In this document: one piece after another, positions 1-7,791 of the stretch
How positions within the stretch are numbered: the first letter of the stretch is position 1
Layout of the letters: every line of letters begins with the position of its first letter
NCBI RefSeq assembly: GCF_016745425.1
Contig: NZ_JAERVK010000009.1
Location: 62,001 to 126,000 of the forward strand
DNA from: Candidatus Methylomicrobium oryzae
Lineage (GTDB): Bacteria; Pseudomonadota; Gammaproteobacteria; Methylococcales; Methylomonadaceae
Length of the DNA stretch: 64,000 nt
Direction of reading: 5' to 3'
Notes under the pieces: model-generated
Told to the model about the DNA's origin: nothing
The model's database searches: none
The model's input: the letters and a program-made list of their open reading frames with translations, nothing else
Translations under genes and position numbers: made by a program

Positions 1-85
1 AGCGAGGAGCTGCCGTTTATTTCCTGATAGTGATTTTCGTGCGTCCTGCCTGGGGCTCGGGCATCTGCAATACGTCGTCGGAGGT

Positions 86-153
86 AAAAACGGCACCGCG
101 CCGCCCCTTATCCGTTGTGGAAGCAGGGCGGCGCTCTGTTATCGTGCCGTTTT
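86..153 (-). terminator. Probable intrinsic terminator after the spy-like gene
   Basis: Long imperfect inverted repeat. The outer arms are aaaacggcac (about 87-96) and gtgccgtttt (144-153), and the inner arms are gccgccc and gggcggc. Read on the minus strand, the hairpin is followed by five T. It overlaps the stop codon of the spy-like gene, so it most likely ends that transcript. Confidence 0.6.
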
Positions 154-481
154 ATTCGGGATTTTTCATGCCTTTTCTGTGCTTCCAGTGTTCCCGTCGC
201 TGCTTTTTGAGCTCGTCGAGTTTGGTCATTTGTTCAGGAGTCAATACGGTGCCCAGCTTGCTGTGGGTTTCGTCGTGCAGCGCCTTGAATTTGTCGTGCT
301 GCTCCTTGAAGATCGCTTCCACCTCGTTTTTTTGTTGGTCCGTCAGTTGCAGTTCTTGGGTAAGGCGTTCGATCCGATGTTTCTGATGCTCTTCCGAACC
401 CGAGGCTTGGTCGCCGGGAAACGCGGCAGCGGTCAACGGGAAGATCGTTACGAATGCGAGTGTCAGTAAAGTTTTGTTCAT
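152..481 (-). CDS. Spy/CpxP-family periplasmic protein
   Basis: The 109-residue precursor starts with a Sec signal (MNKTLLTLAFVTIFPLTAAA, cleavage near residue 20). The mature chain is short, helical and charged. It carries the LTxxQ signature of the Spy/CpxP family twice in related form: LTDQQ near residue 46 and LTPEQ near residue 80. Known Spy proteins are ATP-independent periplasmic chaperones, and CpxP is an inhibitor of the Cpx sensor kinase. The gene lies downstream of baeR and baeS on the same strand, with 179 bp between. That fits E. coli, where BaeR activates spy, although here the gene could also be cotranscribed. Whether it acts as a chaperone or as a sensor inhibitor cannot be decided from sequence. 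Confidence 0.8.
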   Translation of the reverse strand: MNKTLLTLAFVTIFPLTAAAFPGDQASGSEEHQKHRIERLTQELQLTDQQKNEVEAIFKEQHDKFKALHDETHSKLGTVLTPEQMTKLDELKKQRREHWKHRKGMKNPE

Positions 482-660
482 GGTCTTATCTCATTCAGAT
501 TAATTTGGGGATTCGAACGGGAGGTTTCGCCGTTCTTGAGGAATAAGATAATTGGCGACCATGCAAACAATTTGCAGCAATTGTGGAAACAATGTGGAAG
601 TTTCAGCGCGATATTTCGAGCGGAAGGGGGATATGAAACGGCGCCGCCCCTGAAGATGCG

Positions 661-1335
661 CTAGTCGGGGTTTTCGTAACGGTAGCCGGCGCCGTAAACC
701 GAGTGGATCACTTCCTTTTCGGGCAGCAGTTCGGCCAGTTTTTTGCGCAGCTTTTTGATGTGGCTGTCGATCGTCCGGTCGGAGACGATGCGCTGGTCGG
801 GATAAATCAGATCCATCAACTGCTGTCTGGAGAAAATGCGTCCCGGCTGCCGGTACAATGCCTGCAGCAGTTCGAATTCGACCGCGGTCAATTCGGTTTC
901 CCGGCTGCCGGCGCGCACCCGGAATTGGCCGGGATCGAGAGCCAGCGAATACGTGTCCGACGCATGGGCGGGCGGCTGCAGGCGGCGCAGGACCGCCTTC
1001 ACGCGCGCGACCATTTCGCGCGGGCTGAAGGGTTTGCAGATATAGTCGTCGGCGCCGAGCTCCAGCCCCAGCAGGCGGTCGATTTCTTCGATGCGTGCGG
1101 TGACCATGATGATCGGCACCGGGCTGAAGCTCCTTATCTCGCGGCACAGTTCCAGGCCGTCCCGGCCGGGCAGCATCAGATCCAGCAGCACCAGGTCGGC
1201 GTTATGCTGCCTGAGCCAGGGCACGACCGTGAGGCCGTCGGCCAGAATCGTGCCGGCAAAGCCCGCCGCCTGCAGATAATCGGCCTCCAACTGTGCGAGC
1301 CGAGGTTCGTCTTCGACGATCAGTATCCGTTTCAT
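661..1335 (-). CDS. baeR: Response regulator BaeR (OmpR family)
   Basis: The 224-residue protein has an N-terminal receiver domain (residues 1-118) and a C-terminal winged-helix DNA-binding domain (about 130-222). The receiver shows the acidic pair in IVEDEP, the phospho-acceptor Asp in LLDLMLPG, the conserved Thr in MVTA and the Lys in CKPFSPRE. The stretch from the Thr through EEIDRLLGLELGADDYICKP matches what I recall of E. coli BaeR almost residue for residue. BaeR controls envelope-stress and efflux genes, and spy. The ATG overlaps the stop of the upstream sensor gene by four bases (ATGA), so the pair is translationally coupled. Confidence 0.88.
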   Translation of the reverse strand: MKRILIVEDEPRLAQLEADYLQAAGFAGTILADGLTVVPWLRQHNADLVLLDLMLPGRDGLELCREIRSFSPVPIIMVTARIEEIDRLLGLELGADDYICKPFSPREMVARVKAVLRRLQPPAHASDTYSLALDPGQFRVRAGSRETELTAVEFELLQALYRQPGRIFSRQQLMDLIYPDQRIVSDRTIDSHIKKLRKKLAELLPEKEVIHSVYGAGYRYENPD

Positions 1336-2774
1336 ACGTTCACCGGCAGTTCGATCCGAATCCGAAGCCCGCCCGCCGCGGAAGCGCTGGCGCTGATCTC
1401 GCCGCGGTGCGCCTTCACGATATTACTGCAGATCGCCAGCCCGAGGCCGGCGCCGCCGTGATGGCGGCTGCGCGAGCTGTCGACCCGGTAAAAGCGGTCG
1501 AACAGGCGCGGCATCGCCGCCTCCGGCACGCCCGGCGCGCTGTCGGCAAATTCGACGACGAGCGCGTCGGCTTCCCGCGCGGCGGTAACGTCGAGCCATC
1601 CCCCGGTGTCGGTATAATTCAGGCTGTTGGTTAAAAGGTTGCGGAAAAGCTGCGACAGACGGTCCGGGTCGGCATGGAGGCTGAAAGGGGATTCGCGCCG
1701 GTCGGCCAGCTTTACCGCGATCCCTTTGGCGGCAAATTCCGGGGCCAGGACGTCCATATCCGCCCGCAGGATCGTAACCGGATCGACCGCGGATTTGCGG
1801 TAGCTCAAGGCACCCTGGTCGGACAGCGAGAGTTGATACAGATCGTCGGTCAGGCGGTTCAGGCGCATCATATCGCCGTACAATGCATCGACCGCCTCGC
1901 GCGTCAAAGGGCGAATGCCGTCCTGCAAGGCTTCCAGCTCGCCGCGCAGCACGGCGATCGGCGTCCGCAGTTCGTGCGAAATGTCCGCGATCCAACGCCG
2001 CCGCGCCTGTTCGGCCTGTCCCAGCGCGGCCGCCATTTCGTTGAAATCGCGTGCCAACTGCCCCAGTTCGTCGGCCGATTCGACCGGCAGGCGGATGTCG
2101 TAATTGCCGGCCGCCAGCGTTTTGGCCGCGCCGGCGATGCGTTTTAACGGCCGGCCGAGCGCGTATGCCAGAACCGAGGCGAGCACCGCGGACAGCAACA
2201 CCATCCCCAGCGCAATCCATACGAAAGACCGGCCTTGCCGTTCGATAAACTGCAGCTCGATCGGCTGATTGAGCGGTTTGCCGGGCAACACGCCCAGGTA
2301 GCCGACGACCTGCTGTTGGTGCAGGATCGGGTGCAAGGTCAATTGCTTCAACCGGTCGCGGCGGCCGAAAATAACCGTTTTATCCGCGCGCAGCAGCATC
2401 ACCCGCAATTCCAGCGGCAGAAACCGGCGTTCGGCTGCCGGGCCGTGCAACTCGGGCGGCCAAACGTCCGCCGGTTCCCGTATGGCTTGCTGCAGCCACT
2501 CCAGCGGAAAATGACGCCGATGTTCTCGGCTTTCCGCCAGCAAGTTAAGCCATTGGCGTTTGTTGCCGGTTAGCCGCTCCCAACCGGGATCGGCCGTGTA
2601 ATAATTTTCGAGATTTTCGAGCAGGGTGGAGAGGTGTTCCTGCTGCCTTTTTTCGAGAAACTCGGCAAAGCCGCGGTCCAGCGACCAGCGCATGAAGGCG
2701 TACATGCCGGCGACTACCAGCAGCGTCGTCAGCAGCAGAGTCAAAAACAGCTTGAAACGGATCGATTTGGGCAT
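1332..2774 (-). CDS. baeS: Envelope-stress sensor histidine kinase BaeS
   Basis: I chose the ATG at 2774 (MPKSIRFKLFLTLLL) rather than the open extension to 2855, because it starts directly before the first membrane helix (residues about 6-28). A periplasmic sensor region of about 130 residues follows, then a second membrane helix (WIALGMVLLSAVLASVLAYA), a HAMP domain, the HisKA dimerisation helix with the phospho-His in ISHELRTPIAVL, and an HATPase domain with N and G boxes (FRNLLTNSLNYT; GAGLGLAI). The protein is about 480 residues, normal for BaeS. In E. coli BaeS senses envelope damage and phosphorylates BaeR, whose gene overlaps this one. Confidence 0.85.
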   Translation of the reverse strand: MPKSIRFKLFLTLLLTTLLVVAGMYAFMRWSLDRGFAEFLEKRQQEHLSTLLENLENYYTADPGWERLTGNKRQWLNLLAESREHRRHFPLEWLQQAIREPADVWPPELHGPAAERRFLPLELRVMLLRADKTVIFGRRDRLKQLTLHPILHQQQVVGYLGVLPGKPLNQPIELQFIERQGRSFVWIALGMVLLSAVLASVLAYALGRPLKRIAGAAKTLAAGNYDIRLPVESADELGQLARDFNEMAAALGQAEQARRRWIADISHELRTPIAVLRGELEALQDGIRPLTREAVDALYGDMMRLNRLTDDLYQLSLSDQGALSYRKSAVDPVTILRADMDVLAPEFAAKGIAVKLADRRESPFSLHADPDRLSQLFRNLLTNSLNYTDTGGWLDVTAAREADALVVEFADSAPGVPEAAMPRLFDRFYRVDSSRSRHHGGAGLGLAICSNIVKAHRGEISASASAAGGLRIRIELPVNV

Positions 2775-3006
2775 CGGTCGGCAAAACGGAAAATTTTCGG
2801 TAAGCCGGATTTTACCGGGATTGCGCCAATTCGTGGAAATACTTCCCCGGATCATCCGTCAATCGCGACGATAACGAATTTTTTTCTGCGGCAGCGGTCG
2901 AAATTTCTGTAGCTCTATCTCATTGGAGCGACAAACCGCAGGAAAAATATTTTTCGGGATCGCTTCGGCCGGTTTGCGCCGGAGCATGGCAGGCGAGGGA
3001 ACGATT

Positions 3007-4587
3007 ATGCGTTATTTTATGGAAATGTTGATTCTGGTCATCGGCGTTACTTTAGCCGGTCCTGTTCCCGAAGCCGCCGCCGCTTTCGATATTGCCAAAA
3101 ACAAGTTGCCTTCCGCAAAAATGACGGCCGCCAGCCCGGACGACGTCTGGGCCCGTATCCGTTCCGGAATGGGCATTCTTCGCCCGGCCGCTGCCGATCA
3201 GGCGCCGGTCCGTTCCGGTTCTTCGACGGTTACTCCGGAAACGCGCAAGCATCGGGATAAAGGCGGCCGTTATTCGAGATCCTTTTTCAATGTTTCGCCG
3301 CAAACGGAGTTTGTTTCCGATGATTCGGAATTAAGCCGGCCGAGATTTGCCCCGCCTCGCTACACGGCGCTGGGCATAAAACTGCTGGGTGCGAAAAGCT
3401 TGCGGGACAACGAGACGGGTTGTATGCCGTTCGCGGCGAAGAGGCCGCATGGCGAGGCGCTTGTTGCGGACAGCGAGACGGCTTTGCCGACATGGAAGGA
3501 GCAAACCCGAATCGGGGAGCCGCATCCCGATTTTCGTCTGAAACCCGGCGTTGGCTCAACCGACAGGTTTAATGGCTTTAAAGCTTCGGCGCCTTTATCC
3601 GGACGCCTGAGCACAGAGGGGACAGTAAAGACGGCTTCGCGTTGCGCAGAATCCCGATCGGCTGCGCCCGGACCGGGCAGCCGGCAGCCGGTGCGCAATG
3701 CAAACCGGCCCGAAAAACAGTCGCTTCCGGCAGGGCATCCAAGCGAACAGGCCGCGATTGATCCACATATCGATAAATTCATCGCCGCTTATGCTCGAAA
3801 TCCCGATTTCCTCTACCGCGTGGGCGAACGCGCGCGCCCCTACCTGTACCATATCGTCGAAGAACTCAGCCGTTACCAGCTGCCGCTGGAGCTGGCGCTG
3901 CTTCCGATCGTCGAAAGCGCCTACCGGCCGACCGCCGAATCCCCCAAAAACGCGAAAGGGCTCTGGCAATTCATTCCCGGCACCGGCATCGACTATGATT
4001 TGGCGCAAAGCCGCGATTACGACGAACGGCTCGATATTCAAAAATCCACCCAGGCGGCGATACGTTTCCTGAGCAGTTTGTATCGCCATTTCAACGGCGA
4101 CTGGCTGCTGGCGCTGGCGGCCTATAATGCGGGGCAGGCCGCGGTAGACAATGCGCTCAACCGTAACCGGGCAGAGGGTTTGCCGGTCGATTTCTGGTCG
4201 CTGAACTTGCCTCGGGAAACGAAGGAATACATTCCCCGGCTGCTGGCTCTATCGGCGATCTTCGCCCGCCCGGCCCACTTTGACGTCCAGCTGCCGTCCG
4301 TCAAGAACGAGCCGTATTTCGTTAAGGTCAAAATCGAACGTGCGTTTGAAGTGAATTATCTGGCTGAAAAGAAAATCGCTGCGATCGCGGGTCTGGCCGA
4401 TATGCCGCCCGAGCAATTCCGCAGGCTTAACCCCGGTTATCTCGGTACCGTCCTGCCCCGCCAGCATGATTACGTTTTTCTGGTGCCGCCGGATAACGCG
4501 GTCCGGCTTCGCAGGCGTCTGGCAGATTTGTTCCGGTTTATGCCGGCGCCGCGTTTGTCCCGCACAGCCGTACTTGCGGAAGACTGA
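3007..4587 (+). CDS. Membrane-bound lytic murein transglycosylase, MltD type
   Basis: The start at 3007 is preferred: GAGGGA lies 6-7 bases upstream and the product then opens with an export signal (MRYFMEMLILVIGVTLAG...). Upstream in-frame starts would bury that signal. A long, low-complexity, probably disordered linker of about 230 residues separates the signal from an SLT (GH23) domain. The SLT domain shows LPLELALLPIVESAY, with the catalytic Glu in IVES, then GLWQFIPGTG and NGDWLLALAAYNAGQAAV. These are the standard MltD motifs. The enzyme should cleave the MurNAc-GlcNAc bond of peptidoglycan, forming 1,6-anhydroMurNAc. No clear C-terminal LysM repeat is visible, which departs from E. coli MltD. 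The long linker is also unusual. Confidence 0.82.
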   Translation: MRYFMEMLILVIGVTLAGPVPEAAAAFDIAKNKLPSAKMTAASPDDVWARIRSGMGILRPAAADQAPVRSGSSTVTPETRKHRDKGGRYSRSFFNVSPQTEFVSDDSELSRPRFAPPRYTALGIKLLGAKSLRDNETGCMPFAAKRPHGEALVADSETALPTWKEQTRIGEPHPDFRLKPGVGSTDRFNGFKASAPLSGRLSTEGTVKTASRCAESRSAAPGPGSRQPVRNANRPEKQSLPAGHPSEQAAIDPHIDKFIAAYARNPDFLYRVGERARPYLYHIVEELSRYQLPLELALLPIVESAYRPTAESPKNAKGLWQFIPGTGIDYDLAQSRDYDERLDIQKSTQAAIRFLSSLYRHFNGDWLLALAAYNAGQAAVDNALNRNRAEGLPVDFWSLNLPRETKEYIPRLLALSAIFARPAHFDVQLPSVKNEPYFVKVKIERAFEVNYLAEKKIAAIAGLADMPPEQFRRLNPGYLGTVLPRQHDYVFLVPPDNAVRLRRRLADLFRFMPAPRLSRTAVLAED

Positions 4588-4929
4588 GACGATGCGCGCC
4601 GGTCGTCGGCTTCGCCAAGACGGCATTTAAAGGCATCCGCAGCGCTAGTTTCCGGCAAAGTCCTTCTCGCAGCCTGTGCTGGGCTCCTGTCTGCTCACTC
4701 TCGATGTGCCGGGAGAGGTTTCGATACGGTTTGGGTTGCGTGCGAGGCGGAATAACGTAGAATGCTCGTTAGGTTGGGATTCGCCGGGAAGCGGCATGCC
4801 TGAAGGGTAAAAAGCAGCGATTTCACAGCCGGCGAATTAGCTAGGCACGGGTTACGGCGATTTTACGGGCGTTTCCGATCTGCACTCGGTTTGGTTTTTT
4901 CCCCCAACAATCATAAGAGGAGCACTCAC
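4588..4929. other. Intergenic region, one possible promoter
   Basis: There is no coding potential in either strand across this gap of about 340 bases. A possible sigma-70 promoter for the downstream hydrolase is listed separately. Nothing else stands out. Confidence 0.5.
4736..4763 (+). promoter_or_regulatory. Possible sigma-70 promoter of the alpha/beta hydrolase gene
   Basis: TTGCGT at 4736-4741 and TAGAAT at 4758-4763 are separated by 16 bases. This resembles a -35/-10 pair and lies about 165 bases upstream of the ATG at 4930. It is a sequence match only. Confidence 0.35.
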
Positions 4930-5724
4930 ATGATTATTATCAGTTCGCGCGATGACTTCATCAATCCAGACAGACTGCTCCCGGAAGGTCATCTGATCAA
5001 AGAAATCGATATGAGGGATAATTCGATCGTAAGAAGCATCGAGCTCGACGATCTGGCGATGGAACTGATCGGCAAAAAAATCTGCCTGCTGGTTCATGGC
5101 TACAATAACGAGCATGAAGAAGTTCGCGATGCGTATGAAATCATCGAAGAAAACATCCGCCTGACCTTGCCCGGGCAATACGACGAAGTGATCGGCTACA
5201 GTTGGCCGGGCGGCGACCGGAAATTCGAATGGCGTGATGCCAAAGCGAGGGCGAATGCGGTAGGGCGGCGTTTCCGGATATTATTGGAACGGCTGAGTCA
5301 GAATACCGAGATCGATTTGGTTTCGCACAGCCTCGGGGCCCGGGTGGCGTTAAAGGCTTTGAAAGAAGCCTCCACCGCGCTTATCCGGCATTATTACTGT
5401 ATGGCGGCGGCCGTCGATAATGAAAGTCTTGAAATCGATCAGGAATTTAACGCCTCGTTGAATGCGGTCGGCAATCTCTTCGTGATGCATTCGGCGCGCG
5501 ACGGCGTTTTATCGGCCGCCTACGCTACGGCTGAACGGGATACCGCTTTGGGGCTGTTCGGGCCGGAAGACATCAGGCAGGTCGAAACCTTGCTGAGCAA
5601 TGTATTCGTCGCGAACTGCAAGCGCGTGGTTACCTTCCACGGCGGCTATAAACGGAGCGAGGACGTTTATCGCTATATGGCCCGGACACAAACGCAAACG
5701 CCTGCCAGATTCGAAACCCTCTAG
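4930..5724 (+). CDS. Alpha/beta hydrolase (DUF900-like)
   Basis: The ATG at 4930 follows AAGAGG by nine bases, which is why I prefer it to the in-frame ATG at 4891. The 264-residue product has a beta-strand plus oxyanion-type motif (ICLLVHGYNNEHEE), then YSWPGG, then a nucleophile elbow (LVSHSLGARVAL). This is the layout of the DUF900-type alpha/beta hydrolases, with Ser in SHSLG as the likely nucleophile. No signal peptide is seen, so it is probably cytoplasmic. The substrate is unknown. It is not obviously in an operon: the next gene is convergent, on the minus strand. Confidence 0.7.
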   Translation: MIIISSRDDFINPDRLLPEGHLIKEIDMRDNSIVRSIELDDLAMELIGKKICLLVHGYNNEHEEVRDAYEIIEENIRLTLPGQYDEVIGYSWPGGDRKFEWRDAKARANAVGRRFRILLERLSQNTEIDLVSHSLGARVALKALKEASTALIRHYYCMAAAVDNESLEIDQEFNASLNAVGNLFVMHSARDGVLSAAYATAERDTALGLFGPEDIRQVETLLSNVFVANCKRVVTFHGGYKRSEDVYRYMARTQTQTPARFETL

Positions 5725-5795
5725 GGCGGGTTTGGCTGCTGCAAGTTTACAACAGGTCGATGCTGCCCCCGATTGAGGGGATTTCCGTTAAGGTT

Positions 5796-5832
5796 AAAAA
5801 ATCTTCATTCCGGCACTTCCCGTCGGGATGAA
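5796..5832 (-). terminator. Intrinsic terminator of the VOC-protein gene
   Basis: On the minus strand a hairpin with arms at 5822-5832 and 5804-5814 (with G-U pairs) is followed within two bases by six T (5796-5801). It begins four bases after the stop of the VOC gene. The hairpin and flanks also resemble a shrunken copy of the MITE-like family described at 19189 and 21080. Confidence 0.7.
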
Positions 5833-5835
5833 CTC

Positions 5836-6486
5836 TTAATTTAACGGCATTCCCAACCGCCGTACTCCGGACGGCGTTTGAATATGGGCGACGAGGTAAG
5901 GCTTTTGATCCGGCGGCAGGTTGAAAACCCGAAAATCGCCCTCGAAGCCGATCGCATCCAGCAGGCGGAGAACCTGATCGGCTTCAGGATGAAATCCCTC
6001 AAGGCACACCAGTGCGCAACCGCTGTCCGGCAGCGCGTCAGCCGGGTGCATGCCGGCCGGCCATTGGATCAGCGCAGGCGCCATCCCCTGCAGCGGCAAA
6101 TCGCCGTCGGGAGGAATCGTAATCTGCCAGTTCAACTGGCCGCGGCTCATCGGCTCGATCCCGCCCAAAGCGACCGGCGAAGCCTTTGCTGCGGCTTCGA
6201 TGTCGTCCGTGCGGGCGATCCACGCCCCCAGGCGAACGGGACAGGAGGGATCGGGCTGGTCGAGCCGGAACCAGCGCGGCCGGTCGGGTGGGGGGGCGGC
6301 CGGATCGATCGCGATCACTTCGAGATAACAGGCATCGCCCAGTTTCAACAAACGATTATGGGTTCCCATGCGGGGATGACTGCCGCCGGCTTGCAGGCTC
6401 ACTCCGAGCATGCGGCAAACGTAGTCCGTGCCCGCTTCCAGGGAAGGAGCCGTTACAGCAATGTGATCGAGGTATGATCGAAGCAT
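5836..6486 (-). CDS. VOC-fold (glyoxalase-like) protein
   Basis: The 216-residue protein opens with YLDHIAVTAPSLEAG, the beta-strand and metal-site His pattern that starts vicinal-oxygen-chelate domains. It continues with GTHNRLLKLGDACYLEVIAID, typical of the Glyoxalase_3 subgroup (His in GTHN, Glu in YLEVIA). That subgroup is widely present but mostly uncharacterised. No signal peptide is seen. Its last codons and stop coincide with a TIR-like sequence (atgccgttaaattaa), so a repeat may have supplied the end of the gene. Confidence 0.7.
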   Translation of the reverse strand: MLRSYLDHIAVTAPSLEAGTDYVCRMLGVSLQAGGSHPRMGTHNRLLKLGDACYLEVIAIDPAAPPPDRPRWFRLDQPDPSCPVRLGAWIARTDDIEAAAKASPVALGGIEPMSRGQLNWQITIPPDGDLPLQGMAPALIQWPAGMHPADALPDSGCALVCLEGFHPEADQVLRLLDAIGFEGDFRVFNLPPDQKPYLVAHIQTPSGVRRLGMPLN

Positions 6487-6607
6487 GTAAGTGTTCTTTA
6501 CGGTAATGGATATAAGGAGAACCTAATAGGCATAACAATATCACTCGGAGGGAAGAAGAGTAAAAAATCAGCAGCAAACTCGAAAGTTAGAGTTAAAAAA
6601 TGAAATT

Positions 6608-6710
6608 AGGATCTGGCCGATATTAACTTCCTGGTATGAGGGGTAGACCTGCCAGGTTTTTAAAACCTGGCAGGTCTTGGACCGGGAAATTATTTGGAGC
6701 CAAATCCTTA
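6608..6710. repeat. Dispersed palindromic repeat, intact copy
   Basis: About 103 bp starting aggatctggccgatatta and ending ccaaatcctta. Its centre is a perfect 16-bp inverted repeat (AGACCTGCCAGGTTTT at 6645-6660, complement at 6662-6677). A second copy at 21006-21334 is interrupted by a MITE-like insertion, so this copy shows the uninterrupted sequence. Confidence 0.8.
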
Positions 6711-7021
6711 GCAGCTATCATCCAACCGGCTTGAAAGCGTTAGCCAGCTTTTTCGGCGTATTGCCCTGATATTCTCGGCTGCATTGCCCATAGACCGCCC
6801 GGGGAAAAAGCCCTGGCTGCCCTGCAGGCCGCGATTGTCGAGCCAATGCAGCACTTGGGAAAATTCGCTCTTGAACCGGCGAAGGGCTAATGCCAAATAA
6901 AGCTGTTAGATGTTGCTATCTTAACGGAAGACCGGAGTACATCGGATTGCGCAAATAGGCGCTGAGCCATTGGCTGAACAATTCAGCCATAATCGGCCTC
7001 GCCTCATTTCGGCTTATCTTG
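6708..7021 (-). pseudogene. Possible IS66-type transposase remnant
   Basis: Two minus-strand fragments in different frames resemble the end of IS66 transposases. The first contains EARPIMAELFSQWLSAY (upstream part, about 6916-7021). The second contains FSQVLHWLDNRG followed by NAAENIRAIRRKSWL (6708-6896), which recalls the IS66 pattern of a WL-containing helix then NNAAE..R....RK.WL. The similarity is from memory and modest. There is no intact frame. It could instead be unrelated noncoding sequence. Confidence 0.3.
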
Positions 7022-7067
7022 ACGACATTGGGCAATGCATCGGTTTTACGGTTACGTGCGGGTTCGA

Positions 7068-7370
7068 TTAAGGCGGGAACGGCAATTTTCTTTTGGAAAC
7101 CACCATCAGAATCAGCGTCGCCACCGACGCGAGCCAGATCAGGAAAGCCAGCGCTCTCGTCCAATGAGTCAATTGCAGAGCCGGATCGCTCAACGAGAAC
7201 AAGTATAAAAAACTGCCCACTGCGGCAATCAGCATTCCGGCATAAATCCTATGGCCGGGGCCGGACGATTCAGGCGGCGTTTCCCGCAAGCCGGCCCGAT
7301 ATTCCTCCCTGCAAGAATAACAAACGAAACTCTCATCCACTATTTCGCATTGACAGTACGGACATTTCAT
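7068..7370 (-). CDS. Small zinc-ribbon membrane protein, function unknown
   Basis: A 100-residue protein. Residues 1-20 form a short zinc ribbon with two CxxC pairs (MKCPYCQC and FVCYSCREEY). Two hydrophobic helices follow at about 43-62 (IYAGMLIAAVGSFLYLFSL) and 70-90 (LAFLIWLASVATLILMVV), with a basic tail. This is a common architecture for small bacterial inner-membrane proteins with a cytoplasmic zinc ribbon, and no function is known to me. It appears monocistronic. Confidence 0.65.
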   Translation of the reverse strand: MKCPYCQCEIVDESFVCYSCREEYRAGLRETPPESSGPGHRIYAGMLIAAVGSFLYLFSLSDPALQLTHWTRALAFLIWLASVATLILMVVSKRKLPFPP

Positions 7371-7791
7371 AATTTATACGCCTCTCGCTAGGGTTGCCTT
7401 ACGGGGCAGTCAAAATTTCCCGAAGCAGGGTTAAATTCGGCCAAATGCTTTTTGCTGCGCCCGAGACATAGTTTAATGAATCGGGCGGAGGGCGATCGCC
7501 GTAAAAATCGATAGCGATAAGGTAAAAAATGAATATTTCCGGTATTCATTCCGTGCGGTTCAACCTTCGAGCCGGCCATTCCGAGCCGGATTTTTGTATG
7601 AGTCACTCGTGCCGTGATAGCATGGGGCGCATAAAGTCCAGGTAGAGATTCGCCATTGGCTTCTCATGGCCGTTTTTTCCGTTTGCCGCGAGTGAGCCTG
7701 CCGGCGGCAGGTCCCGATGAGGCTGTGCCGAACGCCGGTTTTTCGCGAAGCGCGCTTATCCCCTCGTAAACACTGTCAGGATGTGCTTTAA
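7371..7791. other. Intergenic region upstream of the Zorya-like operon
   Basis: About 420 bases with no convincing gene. A weak hairpin (GCCAT 7652-7656 and ATGGC 7666-7670) followed by six T (7673-7678) could be a small terminator or leader attenuator on the plus strand. A perfect 15-bp palindrome cctgccggcggcagg lies at 7697-7711. The promoter of the downstream operon must lie here, but I cannot pinpoint it. Confidence 0.4.

Noticed and set aside
703-1461. Plus-strand open frame of 252 codons
   Set aside because: It is opposite baeR and baeS, which have clear domains; no start signal or recognisable motif.
7388-7606. 72-codon minus-strand open frame before the Zorya-like operon
   Set aside because: No recognisable features and no convincing ribosome site.
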